From contig OU612068.1 of assembly GCA_914767715.1 (NCBI GenBank), positions 24,056,001 to 24,120,000 on the forward strand: a stretch of 64,000 bases of DNA. The letters are read 5' to 3'. The position numbers and the translations under genes were made by a program. Positions within the stretch are counted from its first letter, which is position 1. Each line of letters opens with the position of its first letter. This DNA comes from Membranipora membranacea. Its lineage: Eukaryota > Bryozoa > Gymnolaemata > Cheilostomatida > Membraniporidae. The notes beneath the pieces were generated by a model. The model was not told the DNA's origin. It ran no database searches and saw only the letters and a program-made list of their open reading frames with translations. Shown in pieces: positions 1 to 11,100 of the stretch.

Positions 1-617
1 GAGTAACAAGATTCTTAACCTTAACTGTCCAGGGCCGTCTGATAGCTACAAATATATGACAAGGGTATGTAAGTTCTGATGTTCGAAGTGACCAATATGG
101 ATTATGTGGAACAAATGCGTTTTAGGTGTTATGACCATTTGATAGGTTTGAACACGGTGTTTGATGCTCTATAAGATTGAATAAGAACAGCAAATGAATG
201 TCAAAAAGAATATTTCATATTCAGCAATAAGTGAATGGTGCCAACTGTTGGTTGCTTTTACAAAACGAAGGATTCAATTCGCGTTAGAATGCCTCAATAA
301 TATATAATAATACATGTAAAACAAACAGTTTATGGTCTTGAACTGAGTAGTCATGCTTTAGGAGTTGGCCATCAGGTATGGCAGTTCTCAGTGATCAAAG
401 CTTACTGAGATGAATTCTAACGCATGTTTCATATTTCAAGTTCAAAACTATTTTAGTTTGAAATCGTATCAAATAAGATTTGACATCATGTTTGGAGTTA
501 TACCCTTAATGTCAGAGAGGGGACAATTCCTTTCTAAAAAAAATACATCTTAGTGTTAATAAGTGATGATAATGGTTTATCGGGGTCCATAGTTAATGAA
601 TAATACATAATACTCAC
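1..617. other. Non-coding stretch, 3' side of the SORD pseudogene
   Basis: I see no exon here. The last coding exon expected after the 618-739 exon of the sorbitol dehydrogenase fragment was searched for on the minus strand and not found. It is either outside the window or lost. Confidence 0.5.
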
Positions 618-3044
618 AAATTGCAGTATCTGAACACTCGGCGTATATCCACCTCACGACTAGCTGCGAGTACTAGAGGTACTCTGATCATATCAGGACC
701 CATCCCTACCAGTACAATAACATCTCCTGATCGAGTCGCCTGTCATAAAGAGGGAAGTGACAATAAATCATACAGCATATAACATATGAGCTACAGCATC
801 ACAAGGTGCAATCTGCAGGCATTTGAATAGTTGTACTATTGTATAGTTTGAGCGTTGACATTTATTCCGTCTGACTGCCCAAGAGTTGTCCAATGATGTA
901 ATTCTAAATTCTGATAACCATAATGCAAGATGCACATATTGTAAGACAGATTTAGCAAGCCGATACATCATGTGCTTCCAATTGTACCATAGAGTAATAA
1001 ATGTGCTTGAGTTTACTTTAGCTAGATGGGTTGTGGCTTTTTGTTAGCTAGAACTAAATTTTGGCTAGCCGAGGTGAGTCTATATAAAGTAGAGATGGAG
1101 CAAAATGGTGAACTTCTCTTCCCACGAATACTCGTCAATACTGCAGACAACCCCACATATATTCGCTGTGATAAGATAAGATATGTTTTTTTCTTATTTC
1201 ATACTCAACTCACACTTGAACCCAAAACCGGACTATTGAGGGCAGTAAACAGATATATAAAAAGGTTACTTCAACAAAAAAGTTGCCTTCACACTTACAT
1301 AAATAGCTAGTTGAGTAGCGCTCTCAGCTCCACTACACTCTTTAGTTACTTTAGGCATGTTATCTCCGAACGCTACCTTAACTCTCTTAGACATCTCCAG
1401 ACCATCTCTAGTATCAGCTAGGATAGTGTGATCAGCTCCAACCGTCTTAGCAAAGTCTAACCGTGATTGGCTGATGTCTGAAATAAAGATGAGCCAGATT
1501 CAGATTCAGGCAGAAAGCATAAGTTGTAGGAAAGAAGGTTATGATGCATATGAGACACTTTCCCAAACTAAGCAATGGTTATCGGCAGACTAAACCCATC
1601 ATAATACCCTAGTGTTTTTAGGAGGAAAAGCTGGGCTTCTGGTACAACTTCAGCTGAGAAGACATAAACGCTGATGGATATTTAGTCATCCTCAAAGTAG
1701 CTACACTAAACTCTCACTAATACTTACATTTCTCAGATAGATAAAAATCCAACTGTAAAGCATCATATCACAACACATAGCCTTCATTGATAACATACCA
1801 TGTGCTACATTGGCTCACCTGTAACACAAACTTCTATGGCTCCATAAGCTTTAGCAGTCATGATAGATACTAGTCCTATCGGTCCAGCTCCACATACGAG
1901 TACTCGTTTACCTAGACATACCTCTCCTCTGTTACATACATGTACTCCTTCACTGAGCGGATCTAGTAGTGCACCTTCCTCAAACGTAACATGATCTGGT
2001 ATTCTGTCAAAGGTAGCATAAAACTGAGGTATGAGTGAGGGAGACATCAATCATTAAGTAACAGTCATTGTAGAACAACTACGGATCAAAATACCAACAA
2101 AATATTTAAACTATGAAGGTATTGGTTGTATTTATAGATTTTGCCACGGGCACAAACCCTCCTGTATCAAGTTGATTTCCCAAGATTCCAAGCTCAACAT
2201 CAGAGTGGCTAAGATATCTACTGATAGCCCCAGATCAAAGTTGAACATAAATGTGACAACCATGAGATAGGTCAGTTACATTTTGGTTTTGCCCGATATA
2301 TTACGTGACTTTTCTATAATTCAATGATTTCTAAACCACTTCATGTTTGAAGACTTATGCTCCCTCTGAACATGAGTGTCCGGGAGGGGATAACTCTAAA
2401 ATGTAGGTCAACCGAAACTCCAGCAGATCCCTCTGGCAAGGAGTCCCAAACTTCCTACTTCTAGATAGTCAATCGTGGACGGCTGTAAACTATACAGGTC
2501 CTGTTTATGGCTCTACACAACTAAGACCGCATGTGAAATATTTGACCTCATCATCATGATACAATAATATGTGAAAATACAAATCAGGCGATCAGTTAAG
2601 TACACTGGTAGGGGTCTTAGTATGACGGAGCATTGTCTCAGATTTCCGCTGCTCACGTGAGTGAGGTTTTGTGGACTTGACCTGATGATAGCTTATAGTT
2701 TAGCTTAGTTTATATTTCTACCTAATAATTCTTTTTTTATTGTGTGGCGTTGGCTCTAACTGAGTCAATTAAGACGTATGCTGACCATATTCAACATGTA
2801 AATATGTGTTTTGGTACTGCGCTCGAGGGGAGAATTGCAATAAATATCTTAAAACTCTACAAATACAGTGTATCAATATCGTATCATGAGGGACCTACTT
2901 GAATCAGAAGTCAGCTGCCTGTGTACAGTATCTGGTCAGCGTTCCGTGTACAGGTGGCGTAGCGTAGAACACAACGTCAGGACAGAGATTTACAATGATC
3001 ACATCTACTACACGATACTCCAGGCTCCATAGCTACTCTGTCAC
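618..3044 (-). pseudogene. SORD: Sorbitol (L-iditol 2-) dehydrogenase, intron-containing pseudogene fragment
   Basis: Four minus-strand exons with good splice sites lie at 2899-3044, 1819-2003, 1299-1477 and 618-739, and their phases agree across every junction. They read as the middle and late part of a zinc/NAD(P) sorbitol dehydrogenase of the polyol pathway: GDRVAMEPG, a C-x2-C-x2-C cluster, [27 protein letters not shown], the Rossmann GAGPIG motif, then [12 protein letters not shown] and [13 protein letters not shown]. Two lesions sit in the first exon. About 14 nt are missing near 2985-2996, between the Cys-Lys and Asn-Leu-Cys-Pro codons (the usual Gly-Arg-Tyr is gone), which shifts frame. 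An in-frame TGA lies at 2904-2906 where relatives have Cys. The family zinc-ligand Glu of the E-P-L motif is Asp. No N-terminal exons were found up to the NDUFA12 gene, so the 5' end is also missing. Retained introns argue against a processed pseudogene. A sequencing or assembly error in one exon is the alternative. Confidence 0.88.
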
Positions 3045-4164
3045 CTACAGATAGACACAGGCACATGTAAACAGAGTTTGATCGATTTATTTTCTTTGCT
3101 ACTAAAATTTGTAACAGGTAATACGATTCATATAAGCATGCATTACAAGTTAACAGGAACAAAAAAAGTTGCGATAAAAAGGAATCAAAAAAGATTTTTC
3201 TTTACCACATATTTACTGAACAGGCTTTTTTGTGTTAACTAGTGGTATCTCTTTGAACCTACTAGAGTGGCAGCCTGTGCTAGACTTGCGCTTTGGCTAC
3301 GGGTGAATATACGATTGAAGCTGCAGACTAAGCAACTATAAAAAATAGGATTGATTTTATCTAAGTGAACAACATTTTGTTCGAATTTATCATCAAATTC
3401 TCCAATTTCACAAAATAATTATTTTGTGGGGCAGAACAGTCAGGCATGGAGAATGGATTTGAATATGCATGGTCATTTTGAGAGTTGCGTCTGGGTCATA
3501 CAATGAAGAAAATACATAAGCCCTACAGAGTTTTGCTTTCTCCAACCAGCCACAATTTGGTCTTCACAATTTGGTTCATAGTTTTATTACAGTTGTGATT
3601 AACTTGGGGTGAGATGGCTGCTAAATTTATGATTGCTCAAAGCTTGCCCTGAAAACACACGGCCCGAGGTCACATACTATGCATAAACTGTATCTATACC
3701 GTGCACTTCATACATGTGCTAATGCGTTGTCACATAATTTAGGGCAGGGCAGTCTAGGCTACACTGTAGTGCTGAAGAATTTGACATTCACACCTATATG
3801 CAATTGGAATGAAGAGGGATAAAAACAGGATTCACTACTCAATTTGTATGCAATAAATAAAGACCCCCCCCCCCCCGCCTAGTTTTACAATGAATATATG
3901 AGAGTTGTAAGGTTGGTTTTATTCATGACAATAATTTGTATACATAGAGAAAGCCTGGATGAGTATACCTAATATACGTGCTCTATCCCAATAATACAAC
4001 TTATTGTATCCTAAAGCTTAGCCATAGCCTAGCCTATATGATTATGATGTCATTATACAGTGCATCATGTGGGGGGGGGGGCAGTCAACTAGTCATATGC
4101 AGTATTAGGAGTCAGGTTAAACATTATAATTTACTTGTTTGACGACCGGTGCATGAATACTCCT

Positions 4165-4280
4165 GGGACATGTTGTGTCGCAGTCTTGCGACGTTGTAAG
4201 GCAGCCTTAAGACAATGCAAGGAAGTCATGAGACGTTGTCAGACAGTCTTGAGATGTTGTATGCAGTCTTAAGGCCTTCT
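4165..4280. repeat. Degenerate minisatellite, about 22-bp period
   Basis: Variants of a CAGTCTTGAGACGTTGT-like motif recur four to five times with a spacing of roughly 20-24 bp (cagtcttgcgacgttgt, cagccttaagacaatg, gtcatgagacgttgt, cagtcttgagatgttgt, cagtcttaag). No gene overlaps it. Confidence 0.55.
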
Positions 4281-4289
4281 GCATATGTT

Positions 4290-4345
4290 GCAAATCCAGT
4301 GGTCAAGTGCCCCAGTGGTAGGGACACTTGACCACTGGACTTTGC
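4290..4345. repeat. Hairpin MITE-like element (family shared with 44888-44968)
   Basis: The arms at 4290-4314 and 4321-4345 are near-perfect reverse complements around a short loop (core ATCCAGTGGTCAAGTG). The same arm sequence, followed by an ACTACAG-type outer repeat, recurs at 44888-44968, so this is a dispersed small foldback family. Confidence 0.65.
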
Positions 4346-4566
4346 ACCGACTACAGGAGGGTCTATGAAACTAATGTTATGTATGTAAACCAATTGGTTA
4401 AGTTAATTTTGTAATGAAGAACATCAGTCCATTATTCAACTTTTAATTTTGTACTATCTATATCCAGTCACAAGTGACAGCAACAGTAGATCTAAGGGTG
4501 TGATTGTATATACTGGATGGTCTGAGGTCTATATTACCAAGAAAGCAAAAGCAATGATGATGAAAT

Positions 4567-4609
4567 TTTGGGCTTGGTGTGGGTACCCCCTACCCACACC
4601 AAGCCCAAA
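4567..4609. repeat. Perfect 19-bp hairpin with a CCCCC loop
   Basis: Arms 4567-4585 and 4591-4609 are perfect reverse complements (start TTTGGGCTTGGTG) around five C bases. Confidence 0.8.
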
Positions 4610-5146
4610 GATAGGAAATGCCCTGCAAGTCATAATGGGAGGAGCTAGTGCTTTACCCCCTATCTAATACCCTTTTCACAACTCATAAAAACCAGCGTTT
4701 AAAATTAGTACTACTTCGTGGAAAGAGAAGATGAAATGTTGTGGTTGCTACTCACATCGTTTTGCATTGGAAATCTCAATAAGATATGATTTAAAATCGA
4801 AGAGGGAAGATTTAATTGAGTGTGAGGGGTCGTCCAATACTCGCTAAGTAATAAGAGCAATAATTGATAAGAGTTAACTGCTGTTTTCTCATGACTTTTA
4901 TTTATAAAAATTCCAAGTCAGGCGTCTATTGCACAAATGGTCTAAAAACATAAACATTGACTGAAATTATTTATGAAATTTTGTGTGCAAATATTTTACC
5001 TGCATTTAAATCAATTTGAGCAATACTTGTTTGATTTTTGTACTACGCAGGTAAAGCCTTCAAAGATAAATTATTGGGAGATACTATGCCTTCGGTTGTT
5101 TGGACTTGGACAAGTGCTGGTGAACAATTGTAATTTATTTCTGAAA

Positions 5147-7559
5147 ATGGCCAAGCTTGCCACAGAAGGTGTTTTTTCCAAACTGAGAAAGATCAGAGAT
5201 ATTATAAAATTCAATGGAGGTATCAAAGGATCACTGGGTGTCTTTTATAGGTAAGTACAGAAAGGATGAACTCTTGGATTGGTGTATATTGGAACATTGG
5301 AGACTGTAAACTCTCTGTCTCTTTTTATTTTTCAAAATTCAACCCAGCCTACCTACCTACTAAGAGGCAGTCCTAAGCTGTAACAACAACCTCCTCTTGC
5401 AAGACTTCAATATTGACTCTTCACTGTATAGAGCCATATATTTACTGCATGTTCAATTTTATTGGGCCTTTTTGGGAGTGCAAGGAAATGTATTGCTGTA
5501 ACATAGGCAACTTACTCACTTCCCAGGTAATTCTATTCGCTTGCCCAGCAAGAATATAGGTCATAGGGTGCATTCACCAGTGTCTTTCGAGGGAGGTGGG
5601 GTTTTAATTGTAGTAATTGCAAAGCTTACTTACTTACTAGCTCAGGCAGTCAGTACCTGATTCCAGCTCTGAAGTAGGGTCTGCAATCAATGAAATGAGA
5701 GTCCATTTTTGCAATCACCTTCGGTCTGTTTACTCTGCATTATACTTGTAAAGACAGTTGCTTCAAAACTTCTTGCTCAGTAGCAGAATAATAAAATATT
5801 AGCAGGCATATCATTAATCAATAATGTTTTTAGTTCTGCTCTTATTCCTGCCAACTTCTTCCTGTGATTTTGATCCTGTTCTGAAAGTACCAGGGTAGGA
5901 TTGACGGCGTACATGCACCAAATCAAGAATGACTACACAAACTGTATGAGAACTTAACCTGTGCTTTAGCCCCTTGTCCATTGGACCTGTTCTGACAGGG
6001 TTGACATGGCGATTTACTAACTAGCTAAATCAATGTCATTAGCACTACGCTTCAACCACTGACAGCCATATCTCAGCGTCTAGTATATTGCTATCAAGGC
6101 TGGAGCCACAAGCGCTTGTGACAGCATCCTCATGTACGGAGCTAAACCAAACATGAGGGTTATTCTAGCTGCATATTTGGAGTTCTGGTCCAAAGGCACA
6201 AGCCTATATGATCAAAGTCAAAGCAAATTTTGGTACTGTTGGGGCTATGAATTCACAACCGACGGGTCCAGTGACAGATACGCTAACCACTGTGCCAAAT
6301 GGATGATCAAATAAACTTAGATAAAGATGTGTTGCCAGATCTTTGTAGCACAAGCAAGTAACTTTATGTAACATAACGTACGTTCTTTTTTTAGGACTGA
6401 TGAGTTGAAAATGGGAGAGCTGGTTGGTGAAGATCAATTTGGTAATAAATATTACAGAAATGATGAGCACTTTATGGGTAAGTGAAAGAATAAACTTCAT
6501 CTAGATGAGTTTGGTGCTGGAATTTTACCCAGGTTTGCTGGTAGTGACATGCCACTTCCTGCTGCCTAGGCAAAACTTGAGCACTTCCGCTACATCTAAA
6601 CTAATGAAATGGTTTTTCCCTTTAGTTGTTCGTTTAAGTGCTCAGGTATTGCCGGATAGCTAGTATTGTAGTACTGTCGTTCGTTATCAAACACATTGGG
6701 CATGAGAATAACATGCTTTCTCCCTATATGCTGACTCATTAACATGGAACCAGTGTCTAGTCAGTCAAGGTATGAAATGCCAGGTTACTGTTTTGTGTCT
6801 ATAATTGAAGAACTAATGTAAGATTGGTTGCCAATATTGGACAGAGTAGTTAAATCAGTCATCCTGTGGGATATTTGTTAGTTGAAGTGCTCAGACGTTG
6901 CTGGTTGATGGTAGTATCATTCCTTTAATAAGTTATTTGTGATATTTCATCTTCAAACCGATACATAATAATTGTAATAAAATTTACTGTTTTATTTTTT
7001 AGCAAGGAACAAGTGGGTTATTTATAACCCCAATTTCAGTGTCAACTACAACGCCTCTCAGATCCCTCCTGAATGGTGAGTAACAGATCAAGTTCAAGTG
7101 CAAACTGACAAAAGCCATAATAGCACTTGTGCAATTGGGACTGGTAATTTAACTGTGGCATGACTCTGATGGCTTCTTTTTGTCTGAAAATTTTTGGAGG
7201 ATATGTTTCACATTTCTGACCACATAGCCTGATTTCCAAAAAAAGTATAAGCTAATAGAAATAAAATCTGCAGCTTTGCATGTGCATTCTGCATCAAATA
7301 ACTATAAATAATACCAGTAGCCACATAAATTGTTCCGTTGACAATTGTTGCATATTTGTTCTGCTACTTTTATCTGCTCTGCATATATTTCAGGCATAGA
7401 TGGCTCTCTGACATGTGTGATACCCCTCCATCGGTAGAGCCACCAGTTAAATACAAATGGATGAAAGAGCATAGAGAAAATATGACAGGAACGAACCAGA
7501 GATATGTACCATACAGCACTACCAGATCCAAAGTAGAATCATGGACACCACCCAAATAG
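5147..7559 (+). CDS. NDUFA12: NADH dehydrogenase (ubiquinone) 1 alpha subcomplex subunit 12 (complex I B17.2)
   Basis: Four exons at 5147-5250, 6395-6477, 7003-7075 and 7394-7559 splice in frame through GT-AG sites into 141 codons plus TAG. The usual family length is about 145. It is an accessory subunit of mitochondrial respiratory complex I, on the matrix arm, and is needed late in assembly. Supporting motifs in order are FNGGIKGSLGVFYR, GELVGEDQFGNKYY, NKWVIYN, IPPEWHRWL, TGTNQRYVPYSTTR and a terminal SWTPPK, all characteristic of B17.2. The start at 5147 gives an N-terminus like that of animal orthologues. The open frame extends upstream to 4973, but that extension has no family resemblance. 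Intron lengths are 1144, 525 and 318 bp. The gene converges with gene A, whose stop lies 633 bp away. It appears intact and under normal constraint. Confidence 0.95.
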
Positions 7560-8192
7560 ACTCAAACTTTTTGTGATGATGAATTTATTATTATTGTTTC
7601 GAGAGCTATGATTATTACCCAATACTATCTGTTTTGTAAAACAGGTTAGTGTGAGAGTGATTAAGGAGTCGTGTTCCCATTGATATAGAGCGGACAACCT
7701 CAATTGTCCGATACATTTTTTATGTACGTTATTGATCTGTTAAAACAAAGGCAAGTTTGATGTTTGGTCTACTTGGATCTAGGATTGACCCTTTTAATAT
7801 CCGATCTCTTAGTTAAATCAATCTACATACAAACATAACAACTACAAATAGCAGTAAAAAAGCTCAGTTAGATCTGATTTCAAAGAATTCTGAGATTTGC
7901 ATTGGCACCTTTGAATTCTGTTTAAAACGTAGGCCTTCCATCATGTCCAAAAAAGAAGAAGCCGATCCAAGACATTGAAAATGACAAAATAATTGAAACA
8001 CAAAAAGTGCTTAGACTAGGAATAAGGTGAATGGGTAGTAGTTCTGCTGTGTCAGGTAAAGGGAAAATAGAGTTTGATGTAAAAATAAATATCATCAATT
8101 GAGATTTCTTCATTTGATTGTATCAAGGTGCTGTGTCAAGGTTCCGAGTCATGTTCTTGGTCAAGGCATTTGGTGGGTGACCACTCTTTGTC
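7560..8192. other. Convergent intergenic region between NDUFA12 and gene A
   Basis: It should hold the 3' UTRs of both genes. An AATAAA-containing sequence on the plus strand near 8085-8090 could serve NDUFA12, but it is far downstream and unproven. No other feature was recognised. Confidence 0.4.
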
Positions 8193-11100
8193 TTAGACAT
8201 CGCCTTCATATTCTGCTTGTTCAGCTGCAAAAAGAGAAATAATGAGATTGGGTTGATTGAGGAAACTCCTGGGACAACCCTGAACAGGAATATTTTCATC
8301 ATTAGATCAATTATAGACGCCAGTCTATTTCTAAAACAGCGACTGACAACCAAGTTACTGATTCTCAATGAGAGAATCAGTCAAGAGTTCTCTAATGGAC
8401 AATGGTTAGGGGAAAGCTTGGCAATCTTAGATGTCCAGGCCTGATTACCTGGACATGGAGACACTCCTGATTTGACTCTGGCTAGGCCCTTGAGTAACAG
8501 GAGTAAAAATCACAGAGCGTTTTTGCACAGCGCAGATAATGAGGAAAATGACCCTGCTTCGCCTCTTTCATGTAATAAGCTTGAGTTTTGGCAGGTATGA
8601 GTACTATGGGTGTCTGTTGAGGGGATATCTCTATTGCATCAAAGACTAACCAATGAACAATGGGAATGACATAGTTGGCTTAAGTCATCTGCTTGAACCA
8701 AATCAATAAAATCACTATCATGCTTGTACTCTAACCCAAACAAGTGCAGGGAGGTTTGCTTTCCATCATTTCATCATTTGCTTTACTCATCGGCGCAAAC
8801 GCACATAAGTCAGAGAGTTGACTTGTTTGCACTACAGCCAGCGGGCTGACTGTGATCTCCTATCTTGCTCTGCCTGCCTGCCTTGAATATAAACCTGACA
8901 GATCATACTCTAACCCTTCTAGTCCCTGAGATTTCACATATTGAAATTGATAATATCAAACAGATTTGGAAATACCAACCTGCAGCATTCCCTTGCATCT
9001 GATCAATTTCTGAAATGAAACACATATCACATTGCATTGCAGGCACGGACAAGGCAATCATCAAACTATTGCGGCGATCAGTAATACCGAGGGTTTTTTG
9101 ATATAAATACGGTAAAAAAGCACGTATTTCGAAACCACAGATCCATATGGTCAATGAAAATGCAGTTGAAATATATCAAGGCAGAGTGCACTCACTTAAT
9201 ATTTCTTATATCCACCTTTCCCTATAACACCTATTACTATTAGTTGTTTGAAAAATAAGTTTGCGAAAAAATGACAAGCTCCACTTACGGATCATGGCGG
9301 GCACCACAAACGAGTAACAACTGATCGACCCCTTTGCAAGTGGTACTTGGTAAGAGTGTATTGAGATGATAAATTCTTTTTCTCATGAAACTAACTGGAT
9401 TCAACTCCAACATAAATTCCAAACCATTGCTAAACAATAATCAGTAGTCTTGTAAAACAACATATAACTGTACCTGCTTCATGTAAGTGTCAAAGCTACC
9501 TTGTCGTTGAGTCTGGAGTTCTGCATCTTGTGCGTTCAAACGTCCTACAACCAAATAGACTGTAAGTTTAAAACTTAAACGGTAACTGGCAATACAAGAT
9601 TAAACCAAACAGTGCATTTTAAAAAATATTTTTCGGTAAAGCAAAATCAATTAAAACCTTTTAAACAGGTGCTGTGATGCAACCTCAGAAATGGTGGCGA
9701 GACCACCCTTACTTCCATTTATACTACTCTGAATCAAACTGAGCACTACGGCTGAGCACCACAGATAAGAATTGTACTGTTGCAGTAACAAAATTATAGA
9801 CACCCTGTTTTACGAGACTCTTTTTTTTTATCTAATATCAAATAACATCGTCCATGCTTCTTTCCTTAAATGCATATTACTTATATTTACCTTCTGCGAT
9901 CACTTGGTTCAGCTCAACTGAAACAAAACAAAAATGCACACTTATGATAGAACAAATGCGCACTTGTGAATGTCAACCTCAAATCCTAACAACAACATAT
10001 CATAAAACTATTGGAAAGCCAATCAACGGAATGTGAAAACCTCAACAAGATGATTAGTTGAGTAGAAAAAGCTGTTGGCACATTGATTGTGTAAATTTTA
10101 TGTGTTTATTCTTTGATTTTTGAATTATATTCACAGGATCTAACTGGCAAGCTTGTATATCACTATCACCATTGACCACCAAACCATTGACCAACGATGC
10201 TGTGTGTCATTCTTGGACAACATCAAACATGCTGTCAAGAAGACCAATTATTGTGGCAAAATTAAACTTTTTCAGAGGTACTTACTCACATACCGAAACC
10301 AAACTTTCATCAAAATGCACACAGGAAATGCCAACTGAATTCAGCGCTGCACATCCAGTTGTCCCGTTAATTCCAAGCAATCGAATAATGTCTGAATGCC
10401 CACAATAATGTATTACAGAACTAAGTTCAGTCGTGAAACTGCTGTTACTTGAGTTACAAGCCTGCAAGCCAGTGGGTTTAACAAGATGAGTACAACCCGA
10501 AATGTGCACGATCAAAGGTTCTTAGGCTTGTATGTGTCGTTATAAGAAGCCATTGGACATTCAATCAGAGAGATCAACAACAAAAAAACCTATGTTTGAA
10601 ACTAAAGACTTGTTGTTGGACCCACTACTATTATTCCACCCAATTTGTCACTATATAAGGGAAGGACATTTTGGTTACATTATAATATATCAGGATTCAG
10701 GCTTTTTTTGGGATTCCACCACAATTTTTTAAATACTTACTTTCTGCAAAATCTGCCTTCTATTAGACTTCATAAGAGCTACAATTAGAACGAAATGGTG
10801 ATTAATACACCAGTAAACTCAGACCGGTCTATCAGAGTATTTTATTACGGGCCTGATTTATAAGCTGTTATGTGATAGAGTCAATGGCATTATGATCCGC
10901 TTTTAGTTGAAAGTCCTATACGTATATCAATAGAAACCCGTTAGAAAAAAAAGAAAATGAAAGGATAGCAGAATTAGGTTCTTGTAAGAACTGCTAATTG
11001 TGATGGCAATGAATAGTCTGTTTATTCTTCTGATAATAAATGATGATCTCTAACCAAGAAATCTAAACATGTTCAAGATGGTTGACAATAATAATTGGTA

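Larger units (their letters stand above)
3045..5146. other. Non-coding stretch between the SORD fragment and NDUFA12
   Basis: No coding exon was recognised. The stretch holds a poly-C tract (about 3865-3876), a poly-G tract (about 4071-4081), a degenerate minisatellite and two hairpins, which are listed separately. The two genes are divergent, so a bidirectional promoter region is possible, but no motif supports it. Confidence 0.5.

Noticed and set aside
2904-2906. TGA at a Cys position read as selenocysteine in SORD
   Set aside because: The same exon has a 14-nt frameshifting deletion, SORD is not a known selenoprotein, and no selenocysteine insertion element was recognised.
4973-5146. N-terminal extension of NDUFA12 from an upstream ATG
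   Set aside because: It is open by chance. Family members start with a short N-terminus equivalent to the ATG at 5147.
8123-8368. 81-codon minus-strand frame as gene A's C-terminus
   Set aside because: After splicing at the strong acceptor before 8224, the phase that agrees with all other exons ends at 8193 with an acidic tail like gene B's. The longer frame is out of phase.
9474-9544. 71-nt version of the gene A exon using the donor at 9474
   Set aside because: It breaks the phase. The internal donor at 9500 gives 45 nt, the same length as the paired exon of gene B (22079-22123).
10741-10752. 12-nt micro-exon of gene A (DFAE)
   Set aside because: The phase fits and the donor is good, but 12 nt is too short to support without RNA, and no counterpart exists in gene B.
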